This document shows, one piece after another, positions 36,405-48,177 of a stretch of 64,000 nucleotides of DNA. The stretch comes from Hermetia illucens (Eukaryota; Arthropoda; Insecta; Diptera; Stratiomyidae). The translations under genes and the position numbers were made by a program. The stretch lies in NCBI RefSeq assembly GCF_905115235.1, contig NC_051851.1:54323240-54387239 (forward strand). Direction: 5' to 3'. Positions within the stretch are counted from its first letter, which is position 1. Every line of letters starts with the position of its first letter. The notes below the pieces were generated by a model. The model had not been told where the DNA came from. It saw only the letters and a list, made by a program, of their open reading frames with translations, and made no database searches.

Positions 36405-39325
36405 TACCCACGATGGAGCATAAACCCTGGGAAACGCCTGCTGAACCAACACCAACAGCTCTACTGCCCTGTCCCAATATGGGGCTGATGTAACAGATGC
36501 GTTGAACAGGGACCGGTTTCCTGGAGAAGGGTTACTACACCATATATTATAGTGGCTATCCAGTAAACCATCTGCTCGGAGTTTCTTAGTCAGCCAAAAA
36601 ATGAAACCTGCTGGAATGAAAGCTGTCTGGCGCCCGCCATCGCTCCATCTTAGGCAGGGTCTGCCTCGTCTTCTTTTTCTACCATAAATATTGCCCTTAT
36701 AGACTTTCCGGGGTGGATCATACTCATCCATATGAATTAAGTGACCCGCCCACTCTAACCTATTGAACCGGATTTTATCCACAACCTGACGGTCATGGTA
36801 TCGCTGATAGATTTCGTCGTTATGTAGGCTACGGAATTGTCCATCCTCATGTAGGGGGCCAAACGTTCTTAGGAGGATTCTTCTCTCGAACCCGGCCAAG
36901 AGTTCGCAATTCTTCTTGCTAAGAACCCAAGTCTCCGAGGAATATATGAGGACTGGCAATATCATTGTCTTGTACAGTATGAGCTTTGACCCTATGGTGA
37001 GACGTTTCGAGCGGAACAGTTTTTGTAAGCTGAAATAGTCTCTGTTGGCTGACAACAACCGTGCGCGGATTTCATCATCGTAGCTGTTGTCGGTTGTGAT
37101 TTTCGACTCTAGATAGAAGAAATTATCAACAGTCTCACAGTTGTAGTCTTCTATTTTTATTCTTCCTGTTTGACCAGTGCGGTTTGATGTTTTTGGTTGG
37201 TTGGTTTTTGGTGCTGACATTGCCACCATATATTTTGTTTTGCCTTCATTGATGTGCAGCCCAAGATCTCGCGCCGCCTGCTCGATCTGAATGAAGGCAA
37301 ATCATACTTGGGCATTTTAACAGCCAAGTAGGGAAGGAGTCCGTATTCAGGCGATATGTAGGTTCCCATAGCTTCCATCAAAATACAAATAATAACGGAA
37401 TGCGGATTACTCAATTAGCAGTGTCACACGAAATTGTTGTCGGAAGTACCTGGTTTGCGGGGAAAGCGGTCCACAAACATACATGGGCCTCTCCAGACGG
37501 AACCACTTTCAACCAAATTGACCACGTGTTGATCGAACGCCGCTACCTTGATGAATGTCAGAACATATAGGGGGGGGGGGGGGCAATATAGACTCGGATC
37601 ATTATCTCGTTGGCATTTTCCCCCCACTCGAATAACAATACCACCTAGAACCCCCTCTGACAATCAGGTGAGAGTTAATACTGAAGCCATCCACAACACA
37701 GCCCTCCGCGACACCTATAAGAGGGAAATGGATGCCGCAATAACCGCAGTCAACAGAGATCCTGGAGATGAAGCATCAACAAACGATTTTCACAATCACC
37801 TGAAAAACGTTAGCATAAATACGGCCACAAACATACTTGGACCCAGCCGCAAAAAAAGTCGGAACGGCTGGTTTGATGATGAATGTAAGCTAGCAAAGGA
37901 ACGGAAGGATGCCGCACACCGAGTAATGCTGTATTCTCAAAGGAATCGGGCACGCGCAGGGATTAATTATGAACTCCGGCGAGTGGAGAAGCGACCACAG
38001 TCGGAAAAAGCCGGGAGAATCAACAGGTCTGTGAACGAAAAGTACAGAGAGCAACCGCACCAGGCGCGGAAGTTTTACCAACAAGTCAGCAGGGTGAAGC
38101 CTTACACACCTCGATATTCATCCTGCCGAGACAAAGAGGGAAATCTGATTTCCCATATAATGGGCATATTAGAGCAATGGGTTGAGTACTTTGATGAATT
38201 ACTGAACAACCAGAACATTGCCGAGTTGGAGGTCCCACCAACTGAAGACGATGGACAATACTGCCACCACCAAGTACAGAAGAAACAATCCATGCAATTC
38301 ATCGACTTAGAAACCATAAGCCGGTGGCAGCCGACGGAATTACAGCCGAATTGGTTAAATATGAAGGCGACCAATTACACCAAGTGGTTCATCAACTTGT
38401 GCTCAAGGTATGGGACAGCGAATCAATGCCTGACGACTGGCAAAGAGACATTATCTGACTCATACATAAAAAGGGAGATATCACACAGTGCAGCAATTAT
38501 AGAGGTATTACGTTGCTGAGTAGCATCTATAAGATATTATCGGCTATCTTACTATGCCGGATAGCCCCATACGCCCAGAACATCATTGGCTCATACCAAA
38601 GAGGTTTCACTCCACACAAATTAGTGAATTAGCAACAGATTAGATTTTCTCTGTGCACCAAGCGATGGAGAAACTGTTGGTATATGGACATCAGTTGCAC
38701 CGTTTCTTCATCAACTTTAGAGCAAGGGTAAACCTGTACACTGCCATGAGAGAATTTGGTATCCTGAGTAAATTGATAAGACTGACTAGGCTGATCCTGA
38801 CCAATTTGCGACATCAACAACGGTCTACGACAAGGGGATGCCATAATGCGTCCTCTTTAACTTGGCCCTCGAGAAAGTGATCCGTGATGCTGAGGTAAAT
38901 GTAAGAGGTACGATCCTCTTTAAGTCGACCCAACTACTGGTCTATGCTGACGATATCGACATCATGGGAAGAACCACCCGAGACGTACAAACTGCCTTCA
39001 TCCAGACCGAGCAGGCGGCGCGAGATCTTGGGCTGCACATCAATGAAGGCAAGACAAGATATGTCAGCAATTGACAATTTCTCCCATCTAGGGTCGAAAA
39101 TCACAACCGATAACACCTACGATGATGAAATCCTCGCACGGTTGCTGGCTGTCAACAGAGCCTATTTCAGCTTACAAAAACTGTTCCGCTCGAAACGCCT
39201 CACCATAGGGTCAAAGCTCTTACTGCTCAAGACAATGATCTTGCCAGTCCTCATGTATTCCTCGGAAACTTGGGTTCTTAGCAAGAAAAATTGCGAACTC
39301 TTGGCCACGTTCGAGAGAAGAAGGC
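36405..39325 (+). mobile_element. RTE-like LINE (family C) with an inverted middle segment
   Basis: Leader and early endonuclease are in sense at 36405-36613. An antisense block occupies 36613-37300. Endonuclease resumes in sense at 37301 (LGHFNSQVGKESVF) and continues through a long open stretch to 38519 (AITAVNRDPGDEASTNDFHN; QARKFYQQVSRVKPY) and RT to about 39325 (SSETWVLSKKNCELLATFER). The 3' tail is missing. Several breaks are present. Confidence 0.82.
36613..37300 (-). mobile_element. Antisense RT 3' block of the same LINE family
   Basis: An open minus-strand frame (37229-36381) covers late RT: VDNFFYLESKITTDN, YFSLQKLFRSKRLTIGSKLI, LEWAGHLIHMDEYD, GRKRRRGRPCLRW. It starts just after the catalytic region and stops before the tail. 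It replaces about 180 bp of endonuclease in the surrounding sense copy. Confidence 0.85.
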
Positions 39326-39339
39326 TACACGGTGGCAAG

Positions 39340-40150
39340 CATAGCTTACATAAAAACAGAAATGATAATTGACTGGGGATTACTTAATTCGCAGTGAGAC
39401 ACGGAATGGTTTTTGGAAGTACCTGGTTCACAAGCAAACGTGGACCTCTCCAGAAAGGACCACTTTAAACCAAATTGACTCCGAATTAATTGAGGCCGAC
39501 AAATTTCGTCGAGCAGAGAAGTGATTTCGCGAACAGAAAAAATAGTCTGGGAGAGCCAACAAGTCTCTGAACTCAAAAGGTGTAGAAAGCAACCGCACCA
39601 GACATGAGCATTTTACCAAAAAGTCAGTAGGATAGAACCTCAAATACACTGATTTCCGACAAAATGGGCATATTGGAGTAATGTGTTGAGTATTTCGATG
39701 AACTACTCAACAATCAAAATGTCGGCGGGATAAAGGGACCTCCATTGAGGACGACGGAACAATACTGAAACCATCACGAAAGGAAAGAAACAGTCGGTGC
39801 ACCACCTTAAAAACCGTAAGTTGCCATGGAGCCGATAGAATTACAGCGGACCAACCAAGGGGTTCATAAACTTATGCTCAAGGTTTAGGATAGCGAATAG
39901 ATGCTTGATGACTGCTAAAGAGGCATTATCTTCCTGGAATATAAAAAGGGTATCACGTAATGCAGCAATTATAGAGGTATCACGTTACTGTATACCATCT
40001 AAGTTCTCTGCTATTTACCATACCAAAGAGGACAAATCGGTATTCCGACTAAATTGATATTACTAAATAATGACTAAAGTAAAGTAGCAGGATCGCTCTC
40101 GAGACCATTCAAAATCCACAACGATCTAAGACAAAGAAATATGTTATTCC
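39340..40150 (+). mobile_element. RTE-like LINE (family C), older eroded copy
   Basis: Sequence re-enters the endonuclease region (CAGTGAGACACGGAATGG, GGAAGTACCTGGTTCAC) and runs in order to RT (GTAGCAGGATCGCTCTCGAG) with many small gaps. It is clearly more diverged from the 32885 copy than its neighbour at 36405-39325, so it is an older insertion. Confidence 0.75.
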
Positions 40151-41399
40151 GTGAGTAACCGTGCAGTGTGAATTGCGTCATTAGTTCCGCAGTTCTTAAC
40201 AAATCCGGTTATTTCAACGATTTCGCGAATACGGTTATCAAGAATGCGTTTAAAAATCTGCATAGTATGTGAAAGTAACCGAATTGGACGTGAGGTGAGT
40301 CCCTATCCATGGCGTTTCGAATCCCTACTAATTGGGAAGACTTTGAGTGTATTCTTAGACCCAAACTCACAAGGAGGGGTTCTCCTTGTCCTAACCTTCA
40401 GTCGGACTCTTGATTGCCTTCTTCTCGGAAATTAGACTCATTTGGGGAGGTTCACAACTGCGTCAGGGAGTAAGCTAAGTAGTCGATGTTTCCGTCAATC
40501 CCTCCGGTTATTTGCGGTTGGCCCCCTAGTGGGAGTTTCATGGTGGTTGTGGTTATGCCTACATCGCGGGCAGAGCTCCTTAGAGCTGAAGCGTGGAGTT
40601 GCGCTGTACAACTCGGGTGCCGTACCCCTTAGTTGCGGCAGAGGCCTCGCATCCACTGGTATGAATGCTGAGCCTGCACTCAGTATAAACCAGGACCGCT
40701 GTGCTTGTATGACGGGGCTCTGATTGTGGTCCCAAAATCAATCCGTGTCCGAAGAGGACCGTGGGATTATGCCTTCACGGCAGGTACTCACGTTAAACCC
40801 CCCCAGGACTTTCATGCTCTATGCTGAAAATCTTGGTTGTTTCTAGCACTACACAATTGTTATGCTTCTGGACCGAAATCTCGCATTCAAGATTCTGCCG
40901 GAAACCTGATTCCAGGTGATGAGAGTGTGCTTTGCGACAACTGTTAGTAACACATCTGTTTCGCGCCTGCTACGCCCAGAATATTTAGGGCATAAAAATG
41001 CAGTGGCATAAAAGGTAGAGGAGTACACTTCAGAGACTCACTTTTCCACCTCGGTAAGACCCATAATATCCAGGTTGCATATATCGCGAGCGATCAGATG
41101 CATAAGCATATATATATACGTTGTGTGCAGCTATATTCAATTTAGATGCATACATATACGTATTTGTGCGTGCAGTGAAGACCGCGACGTTTTCTTTTTT
41201 CATTTTATTTAATTCCAATTAGTGTCTTACATCTGATACATTTTGCTTAAGAGCAACTTAGAATTAGCTTAGCTAGCTTAGAATTATTACAATGGGGCTA
41301 TACATTGTTTGGCCTACCAGACCTTCTCTGTAATTAACTTTATTGTATACAAACAAACTGTAATTTACAACGATTCTTGGCTTTGTATTTAATTAAAAC
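40151..41399. repeat. Unclassified GC-richer block, probable repeat
   Basis: 40270-40960 is richer in GC than its surroundings and has no long frame that resembles a protein. The phrase CGTGAGGTGAGTCCCTA at 40288 recurs at 50979, which suggests a dispersed repeat, perhaps a LINE leader. 41095-41165 holds short TA/TG-rich runs. Family unknown. Confidence 0.4.
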
Positions 41400-43690
41400 A
41401 TTACTTAACCTATTTTCAAAACTGCGTCCGCACTAATGACGCGAGAATGTTTTGTTTTACTTACTTACATTTATCTTATTACTACTTATATCTAGTTACA
41501 TAAATACTTAATTCTACTATATACAATAGCACTTAATATTCATATAGTGCTTAGCCTCTTTGCACTCCTACCAGGCAAAGTGTGTCGAAGAGGGACAGGA
41601 TTATTGATTTTAGGTCAGGGTTCAGTATCTGGCACGGCCTAAAGAAAGTCGCTGTTGGGATTGTTTTGCCCTGCTCATGCAGTCTTTTAATTTTTGGGTT
41701 TGGATGGTTTTCAAGTTTGTTGAAAAACCGCTCCGTAATGTTAAGAATATATTCTCTAATGGGATCTATATTCGCTCGCCGGTATACTATGGCGTTCCTA
41801 CCGCACTTCTTAGTCTGCCAATTGTAAGACAATCCAGTGCATACACGGTGTTCGAAAGACATGCATTTATCCATGGCTTTTGAAGAGCAAGTGATCCACG
41901 AAGGGGCTCCGTAGCATATGATGGGCCTGATGAGAGTCTTATATAGGATCAGCTTAGTTTTGGTGCTTAGACCCACTTTTTTGCGAAGAAGAAAGTAGAT
42001 CTTGTGCAATGCATCATTTGCTTTGCCAATGGCGAGTTTAACATGGTCGTTAAATCTTAGGAATTCATTGAAATTAATTCCTAGATATTTGGTCAATTTC
42101 GACCCTTTTACTATTATATTTCCAATTTCAGGCGTTTAGCCTTCCTGTGGATGGATCTAGATTTCCTCCTGAAGATACACACTTGTGTCTTGGTTGAGTT
42201 AATTTTAATACCCCGCTCTGGTAGTAGTAGCAGAGGTCAACCAAGTAATCCTTTATATCGTTAACTGCCTTATCTGGGCGAAAATTAGAGGAGTAGACGA
42301 GTGTGTCGTAGGCATACTGCATAAGTTCTGTACCGACCTCAGGGGAGCGGACATCAGCAGTGAAAATGTTGTACAAAATAGGACCAGAAATGGGTCCCTA
42401 CGGCACCCCAGAAGTAACCGGCAAGAGATCGGAAATCTCATTTCCGACACTGACGCAAAAATGTCTATCCTCGAAGAAATTGATGGCAAGTCTGATCGTC
42501 GGAATTGGGAATTCGTATCTGATCAGTTTATAGATTAGCCCGTTTATCCAGACGGAATCAAAGGTCTTTTCTAAATCCAAAGCGCAAGCTACCGTGGGTT
42601 TGTTATTGAAGTTAAGTCTGCTGACCACAGTATCGTGGAGGTAGCTCAGGGCGGGCTGTGTTCCGTGTTTAGCACGGAAACTGAACTGATGGTCTGGAAT
42701 AATGTTGTTAAGATTGCAGTGTTTGACCAGCCCTACGGTCCATGCTCTCTCAAAAAGCTTCCCTAGGTTAGATAGAAGTGAAACGGGTCTGAAGTTATCA
42801 GGTTCACAGGAGACACCTCCTTTCCGAATGGCTATAATTTTGGCTATTTTCCAGGTGGATAGGAAGTAGCCATTATTAATGCAGTTATTAAAAACCGCAA
42901 GCAGAAACTTAATGGAGGCTACTGGAAGATTTTTTAAGATGAAATTCGTAATTCCATCTGGACCTGCTGACTTTTTACAGTTAAGGTTATGGGTAATAGC
43001 AGTGAGTTGTGATAAACTCAGAAATTTGCACGAATCAGTAGGCTTGTTGGAAGGGTTCTGGGCAGAAAAAGACGTGATTCTGTAGCAGTTACCAGAAGTG
43101 AAATCTGTGACTGTTGAATCGACAGTCTTAGTGAGAACCGTTCTGTTGCTCGGAGGGTATTGTGTTGACCTGCCGCTCGAAGAGTTCCCCAAGTGTTTTT
43201 GCAATCTCAGCATCACTGCAGACTCGCACTTTGTTTTGGGTTAGAACAAAATTGCGGACTTTGTATTTCCCCGTTAGTCTGTTGATATTTTGGAACATAT
43301 TATCTCCAGGCTTAATGTCTGCAAGTTTGCGAGTCAATTCCTTGCTACAGAAGATCGCCACCATACCACAGATTAGCGTACTGAGACAGTTAATCCGGGA
43401 GGCTAATGTTTTATATTCCGCATTTATTTTATTCCCGTGCTCGTGAAATTTGCACTTGAGATTACGCTTCCAAATCTACCTAACTTTCAAGTGGCGCATT
43501 ATCTCATGTGGAAGAGAATTGAATTCAAACTCATCGACTTCTATCAGCTTGGAGTTCCTGCGTGTAGCAATGTCAATAGATTCAGACGCCAAGTTAATAC
43601 CACGATGTGCAATTTTGATGAGTATGCATCTATGTCCGCATATTTAGAGGATGCACTCCACTTTTGTTTTTCAAAATGTATTTTTTAGAT
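41400..43690 (-). mobile_element. Jockey-like LINE, RT region
   Basis: Minus-strand frames give a near-continuous Jockey-type ORF2: post-endonuclease linker at 43364-43128 (NINRLTGKYKVRNFVLTQNK), then RT at 43216-42398 (KKSAGPDGITNFILKNLP, DNFRPVSLLSNLGKLFERA, ACALDLEKTFDSVWINGL, TSGVP). Next is the catalytic region with YAYDTLVYSS near 42310, which has Y-A-Y-D where Y-A-D-D is expected, and the thumb at 42096-41551 (LILYKTLIRPIICYGAPSW). No RNase H follows, as usual for Jockey. There are few breaks, so it is fairly young. Confidence 0.85.
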
Positions 43691-44232
43691 CTTGGAGGTA
43701 TATTTTAAATTTTTTGGTTATTTATAAATGGAACAGCGAAGCGTCCAAAGTTTCACGCATAAGATGACATTGAATACGTAAGCTGGGCGCTTCGCTCAGA
43801 TTCAGTTAGTTGATAGGAAAGAAGTTCGTCATACTGTATATATTTTTCAAAGAGAGGGGGAAACCCAGTTTTATTGCTGGTCGGTTTTTATGTATCGAGG
43901 CCTTCACTGTAGCGAACATCTAGTTTACGATAACAGAGCGCTTAATTCGTAGTTGCCGTTCATGTGCGAGGTTGCGTAGCCATTGTCTTTCATCTTTAAG
44001 TAAGTGAGTAAATAAGGGATGTATCTAGTAACTAACCTTATGGAACCTAATGAAAACAATAGAAATTCAGAATTTTATTAGAAATAGCAATTTTATTAAA
44101 TTCTTGTCATTGTGGTTGTTGTACTCATCTGTGTTGAAACACTAGATGTTCATTATTAAGAAATATGCATCATATTGATTTAGAAAAGGTCAAAAAAGCT
44201 ATTGATCTCGCCTACAACTATGAACTGGAAAA

Positions 44233-44866
44233 TTATTCAAATGATATGAATGGCTTCGGGTTGCAGTTAGATGGATGTGCAAATAACCAAGCTGAAAAAT
44301 AAATTAATAAAAATGTCATAATTAATTAATGCATCTTGTGTAATTGAATTTTAATTTATTAATGAGAAAAATGCCTTCTTTTATATATTAATATTGCTAA
44401 AATATTAAACTTACTTTCAGTTCGTAGACAACTTTCCATTTTGATTAAACAAGGATTCGAGAGCACTTGAAAACTTTTACCATTTGTTGCACAAATAGGC
44501 ATATAAAGTAATGGACATATAATATTAGAGCATCTGGTGGCACTTTCAGATTCATCTTCCGTCTTTTCTGATGCACATTTTTCGAAACTAGTTTCGTTCC
44601 ATGCTAAAAGTAAATTATAATTATTGGATCGGTTTATAACGAAAGAAGACGTTTTAATCACTTTTGTTATCCAGGCAACTTTTTTTGTTCATAAAACATG
44701 CATTGTTAAATATGTAGTAGTTCTCCCCATCAGTACCACAAATCTTAGGTCCCAAGTCATTCAAACATGACTGCGAACAGGCACTTTTTCCGCGGGTTTT
44801 ATTTTTGGGATAAGATTGTGAGAAAGATATAGAAACAATCAAGAAAAAGACACACACTTTCATCAT
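44233..44866 (-). CDS. K3, secreted double Kazal-domain protein (3 exons)
   Basis: Minus-strand exons are 44866-44662, 44603-44415 and 44291-44233, phase 1, GT..AG, 150 residues. The start chosen is the ATG at 44866 (MMKVCVFFLIVSISFSQS, a good signal peptide). Unlike K1, K2, K4 and K5, the signal peptide and domain 1 share one exon. Domain 1 runs CSQSCLNDLGPKICGTDG, with Cys6 in exon 2 (TWNETSFEKC). Domain 2 runs CSNIICPLLYMPICATNG (four residues between Cys1 and Cys2), with Cys6 in exon 3 (TWLFAHPSNC). Positional P1 residues are Asn and Leu. It is the only cluster member on this strand and has the weakest promoter (TATTAAA near 44947-44941). AATAAA candidates on the minus strand lie at 44097-44074. 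Confidence 0.86.
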
Positions 44867-45280
44867 TTTCACTTCAACTGCCGATATTTTTCTCCAAAAA
44901 TTACTTTCTTTGTAAGATTTTTTAGTGATTTTTCTAGTTGTTTAATATTTTTCGCTAGGAGCGTACGTTTTGACTATGCGGGCGTCGAATAAAAATATTT
45001 TTATTGGGTTTTCCTTTAAATTTCCCCAAACTAAGGTAGGAAGATAAGACTTATGTTTTGACGTTGGGTACAATGAATCACTACGAACATAAATTGAATT
45101 TCGTGAAAACCAGGTACATTACTAATTGGTTTTGTTGATAAGGAAAGTAACAGTTTGTTCTTTAGTAAACAATTTGTAGCTGCGTACTCGATGATAACAA
45201 CAAGATATTTTATGAAAGCAAGATGAAAGAATTGCAAACCAAGAACCTCGTGTTCCAAGCTTGTGAGGCATTGCTAAAGT
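44867..45280. other. K3 upstream spacer
   Basis: AT-rich sequence holding the presumed K3 promoter. No standard TATAAA was found within 100 bp of the start. No other gene. Confidence 0.5.
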
Positions 45281-46004
45281 TACAAGGTTGTGTTTCTGAA
45301 CGTATCATATTCACTTTGTATCTATGAAAACAAAAAATACAAGTATGAATCATTGATGTCATTTGGGAATTTTTCAACCTGTAATCGAAACGGAAAACTT
45401 TGTGTTGGGTTTAAAGCGGAGCTCCTCATATATGCGGAAAGGGGGAGCACATTTTTTTCCACAGAATATGGCCTTGTAGGGTATCAAATGAAAGGACATC
45501 ATTAGTAATACAGGGCAATGTGTACCCCAAAATGGGGAACAGGCCTCCTTCTCAGAACCTATGCAAAAGCTAAATTTGAAAAAAAATCCCAGTAATGCAT
45601 CGATATAAAATGTAGGCCCCCAACAAGCATCCTATTACGATATCCGCTCAAGTAAAGATAATAAGAACATATTATTAACATTGATAGACCAGTAGCTTAC
45701 TCCAAATTACAATGTTATTTTATTATGTCAGTACAAAGCTACTACTACTACTACGTAGCTTTGTACTGATAAAGGGAGTAAGTTGCTCCCGAAATATATA
45801 TATACATAATAAAATAAAATTGTAGTTTGTAGTAAGCTACTGGTCTATCAAGTTTAGACTTAACTACAAGTAGAAGACAATACATATCTAACCTCTTAAC
45901 ATATTACTATATTTTAGAAATTTACCCGAAAACGCACTTAGGTTTATGCTAGAAGTATAAAATTTGGTATCAGATTAAACGATGATATAGAACACAGTTG
46001 GGTA
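45281..46004 (+). mobile_element. DINE-1/HINE-like repeat H5, with a foldback insertion
   Basis: It matches the H body (GTTTAAAGCGGAGCTCCTC, GGGTATCAAATGAAAGG, GATATCCGCTCAAGTAAAGA, TTTAGAAATTTACCC). The 5' start is eroded. It is interrupted at 45675-45897 by a foldback element and cut at 46004 by an R1-clade 3' end. Confidence 0.6.
45675..45897. mobile_element. 223-bp foldback (hairpin) element with 9-bp target duplication
   Basis: Arms of 47 bp at 45681-45727 and 45804-45850 are inverted repeats with about three mismatches (TTGATAGACCAGTAGCTTAC at the outer end). A second inner hairpin (CAGTACAAAGCTAC and its complement) sits between them around a TAC run. AACATATTA flanks the unit at 45666-45674 and 45898-45906, and joining the flanks restores the H-repeat sequence. 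It is non-coding and of unknown family. Confidence 0.75.
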
Positions 46005-46953
46005 TATTTTTTTTTTTGCGCGTACACGGAGGTGGAAAATCTTAGAAAGACACGTCCGCCTCCCGAACGCCGGAAGTACAGCGGGCGCGTGTGGGATTCA
46101 CACCCACTAAAAACCACCCCCGGTTTCTCCAGCCCCAGCCCCCCGGGACCACCATTAAGATATTACTTCGCGGGGTAGGTTTGCTTTTAGGCACTCATCC
46201 TTCTCCTATTTGCAGCTTTCCTCCTTCTTTGTTCCTTTAGCAACTCCTCCTGCATTTAGATGATTGCGGAGCCAACCGCAAGCCACTTCTCCTCGGACTC
46301 TAGCATCTCAGTGACCAAGCTCTCCGGGGTCCCGCTCTTGCCCAGCGCCTGGTTTAAGCTCCTTCTCTCCATCGCAAATCGTGGGCAGTGAAACATCACA
46401 TGCTCTGGATCCTCCGGTATGCCATCGCATCTGGGACAGTTCGGAGAATCATCCAACCCAAAGCGGTGCAGATACTGCCTGTAGCAACCACCGTGTCCCG
46501 TGAAGAACTGGGTAATGTGGTAGTTGGTTCCCCACGTTTTCGCTCACGCCATACCCTAATGTTGGAACCTTTCGTAGATTCGTCCCAGCTGTGTTGTCAG
46601 GATCAAGCGACTCTGACCTTGCTGCATTTCTACGCTGTGGATGCCCCTCCATACGTCTTGCATTGTACAGGACACTCATTTCTTTGGCCAGAATGTCAAC
46701 CGGGATCATGCCTGCCACCACCAATACTGCCTCATCTGATGTGGTTCTAAAAGCATTGCAAACCCTCAAAGCCATCCGCTGGTAAACCGAGTACACCTGC
46801 TTCGGTTTCTGAGAGTTTGCAAGCGCCTCTGCCCACACAGGCGACGAGTAGAGCAGGATGGAGCAATGTTTCGGTCCACCAATATTTGGCACCATTTTTA
46901 AGGTTTTGTGTGAAACAAAACCTTATTAGAATCGATTCGATGTCTGTCTGTCC

Positions 46954-46995
<42 letters not shown>

Positions 46996-48175
46996 CTGTC
47001 TGTCTGTCTGTCTGTCACAGCCGATTTATTCGGAAACGGCTGGACCAATTATCACGAAAATTGGTAGAAGTATGTGATCTGCCGTTCCCTTTACATGCAA
47101 CAACTGACGCCATTTTCTGTTAAGTTTAAGGGGGGGCTCCCCAAACATGTGAAAGGAGGGTGCAAAATTTTTTTTCACAGAATGTAGCCATGTGGGGTAT
47201 CAAGGTCTCAATTAATACTTTTCGAAACTGGTTCAATATTTGATATTGGGTGAAATATAGGGGAGTGAGGGCTCAAAATATGACTCCCAAAAAGTGTAAC
47301 AGGTCTCGTTCTCAGAACCTATCCAACCGACAAATCTGAAAAAATCGCAGTAGTGCATCTCTACGAAATCTAGGCCTCAAAATATATCCGGTTCCGATAT
47401 CTGCACAAATAAAGTTAATAATAGTATATTTCTACATTTTAGAAATTTACCCGGCACTCCCCTTATGTTCATCCCAATAGTACAAAATTTAGTATGCGTA
47501 TAATGAAGAACATAATGCACAATTTGGCCAAGTTTGAAGAAAATCAAACTATTATTAACAAAGTTATAAGGGGTAAAACTTTACAATTTTTTGTGAATTT
47601 CGTGCACTCTGCAACCTGCATGACGTCATCATCACATATCAATTCGTCAATACACAACGAAGTAAGTTCATATGAATTGGGTGGAAAAGAATTATTTTGT
47701 TTTAGTTTTTTAATCATTTGTATATGAATATCAATTATTCCAACGAGACATGTGTGTATGTAGGTATATAGTATATGCGTGCTAATGGACTTTGCGGGTA
47801 GTGCCTAATTCAGATAAATATAAGAAGTAAATCGGAAATATGGGTATGTTTAGGGTGAGCGTAACATCTACGACTAATATGTACGTATGTCTCGTAGTTT
47901 TATAGCTGTGTACGGATAGAAAAATGTGCGTTGAAATTTCTTAGATAAGATGAACACAAAACCTTTATACCCGAAGTGCGAGCTTCCGGTATTCCGACTT
48001 GTTTTCTAGTTTTTAAGTGCCGTGGTGACACTGGCTGCTTTTTGGCATGCATACTCTAGGTGTTCCCTAAAACTCAATTTGGTGTCAATTATTACCCTCA
48101 GGTATTTGATAGCCGGCTTTGATACGACCATATGTTCACCGATCTCCACTTTCAGAGTGTTATTTTTCCTGCAGT
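46005..48175 (-). mobile_element. R1-clade LINE, RT to 3' end, split by repeat H6
   Basis: The right part (48172-48005, minus) reads VVSKPAIKYLRVIIDTKLSF, then CQKAASVTTAL. The left part (46895-46005) continues with MVPNIGGPKHC, LLYSSPVWAEALANSQ, MALRVCNAFRTTSDEAVLVV, and ends in the knuckle CPRCDGIPEDPEHVMFHCPR. A 3' poly(A) shows as a T run near 46007-46018. Repeat H6 separates the two parts. The copy shares its tail with 11390-12054. Confidence 0.82.
46896..48006 (+). mobile_element. DINE-1/HINE-like repeat H6, complete copy
   Basis: This is the best reference for the family, about 1.1 kb. The 5' end is TTTTTAAGGTTTTGTGTG and folds on itself with CAAAACCTTA. A TGTC/TCCG microsatellite follows at 46940-47016. 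The 3' end has ACACAAAACCTTT (inverse of the 5' motif), a GAAG..CTTC hairpin and CGACTTGTTTT. There is no coding potential. It lies inside the R1-clade LINE, with TTTTTAA on both sides (46895-46901 and 48010-48016). Confidence 0.72.
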
Positions 48176-48177
48176 TC

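Noticed and set aside
36381-37229. 282-codon minus-strand frame, one of the longest in the window
   Set aside because: It is late LINE RT (YFSLQKLFRSKR, GRKRRRGRPC), not a host gene.
37548-38519. 323-codon plus-strand frame
   Set aside because: It is the endonuclease-RT linker of an RTE-like LINE; the same sequence occurs at 33780 and, on the minus strand, at 63656.
46940-47016. Regularly spaced TGTC repeats as a CRISPR-like array
   Set aside because: The 4-bp unit without spacers is a microsatellite inside the H repeat.
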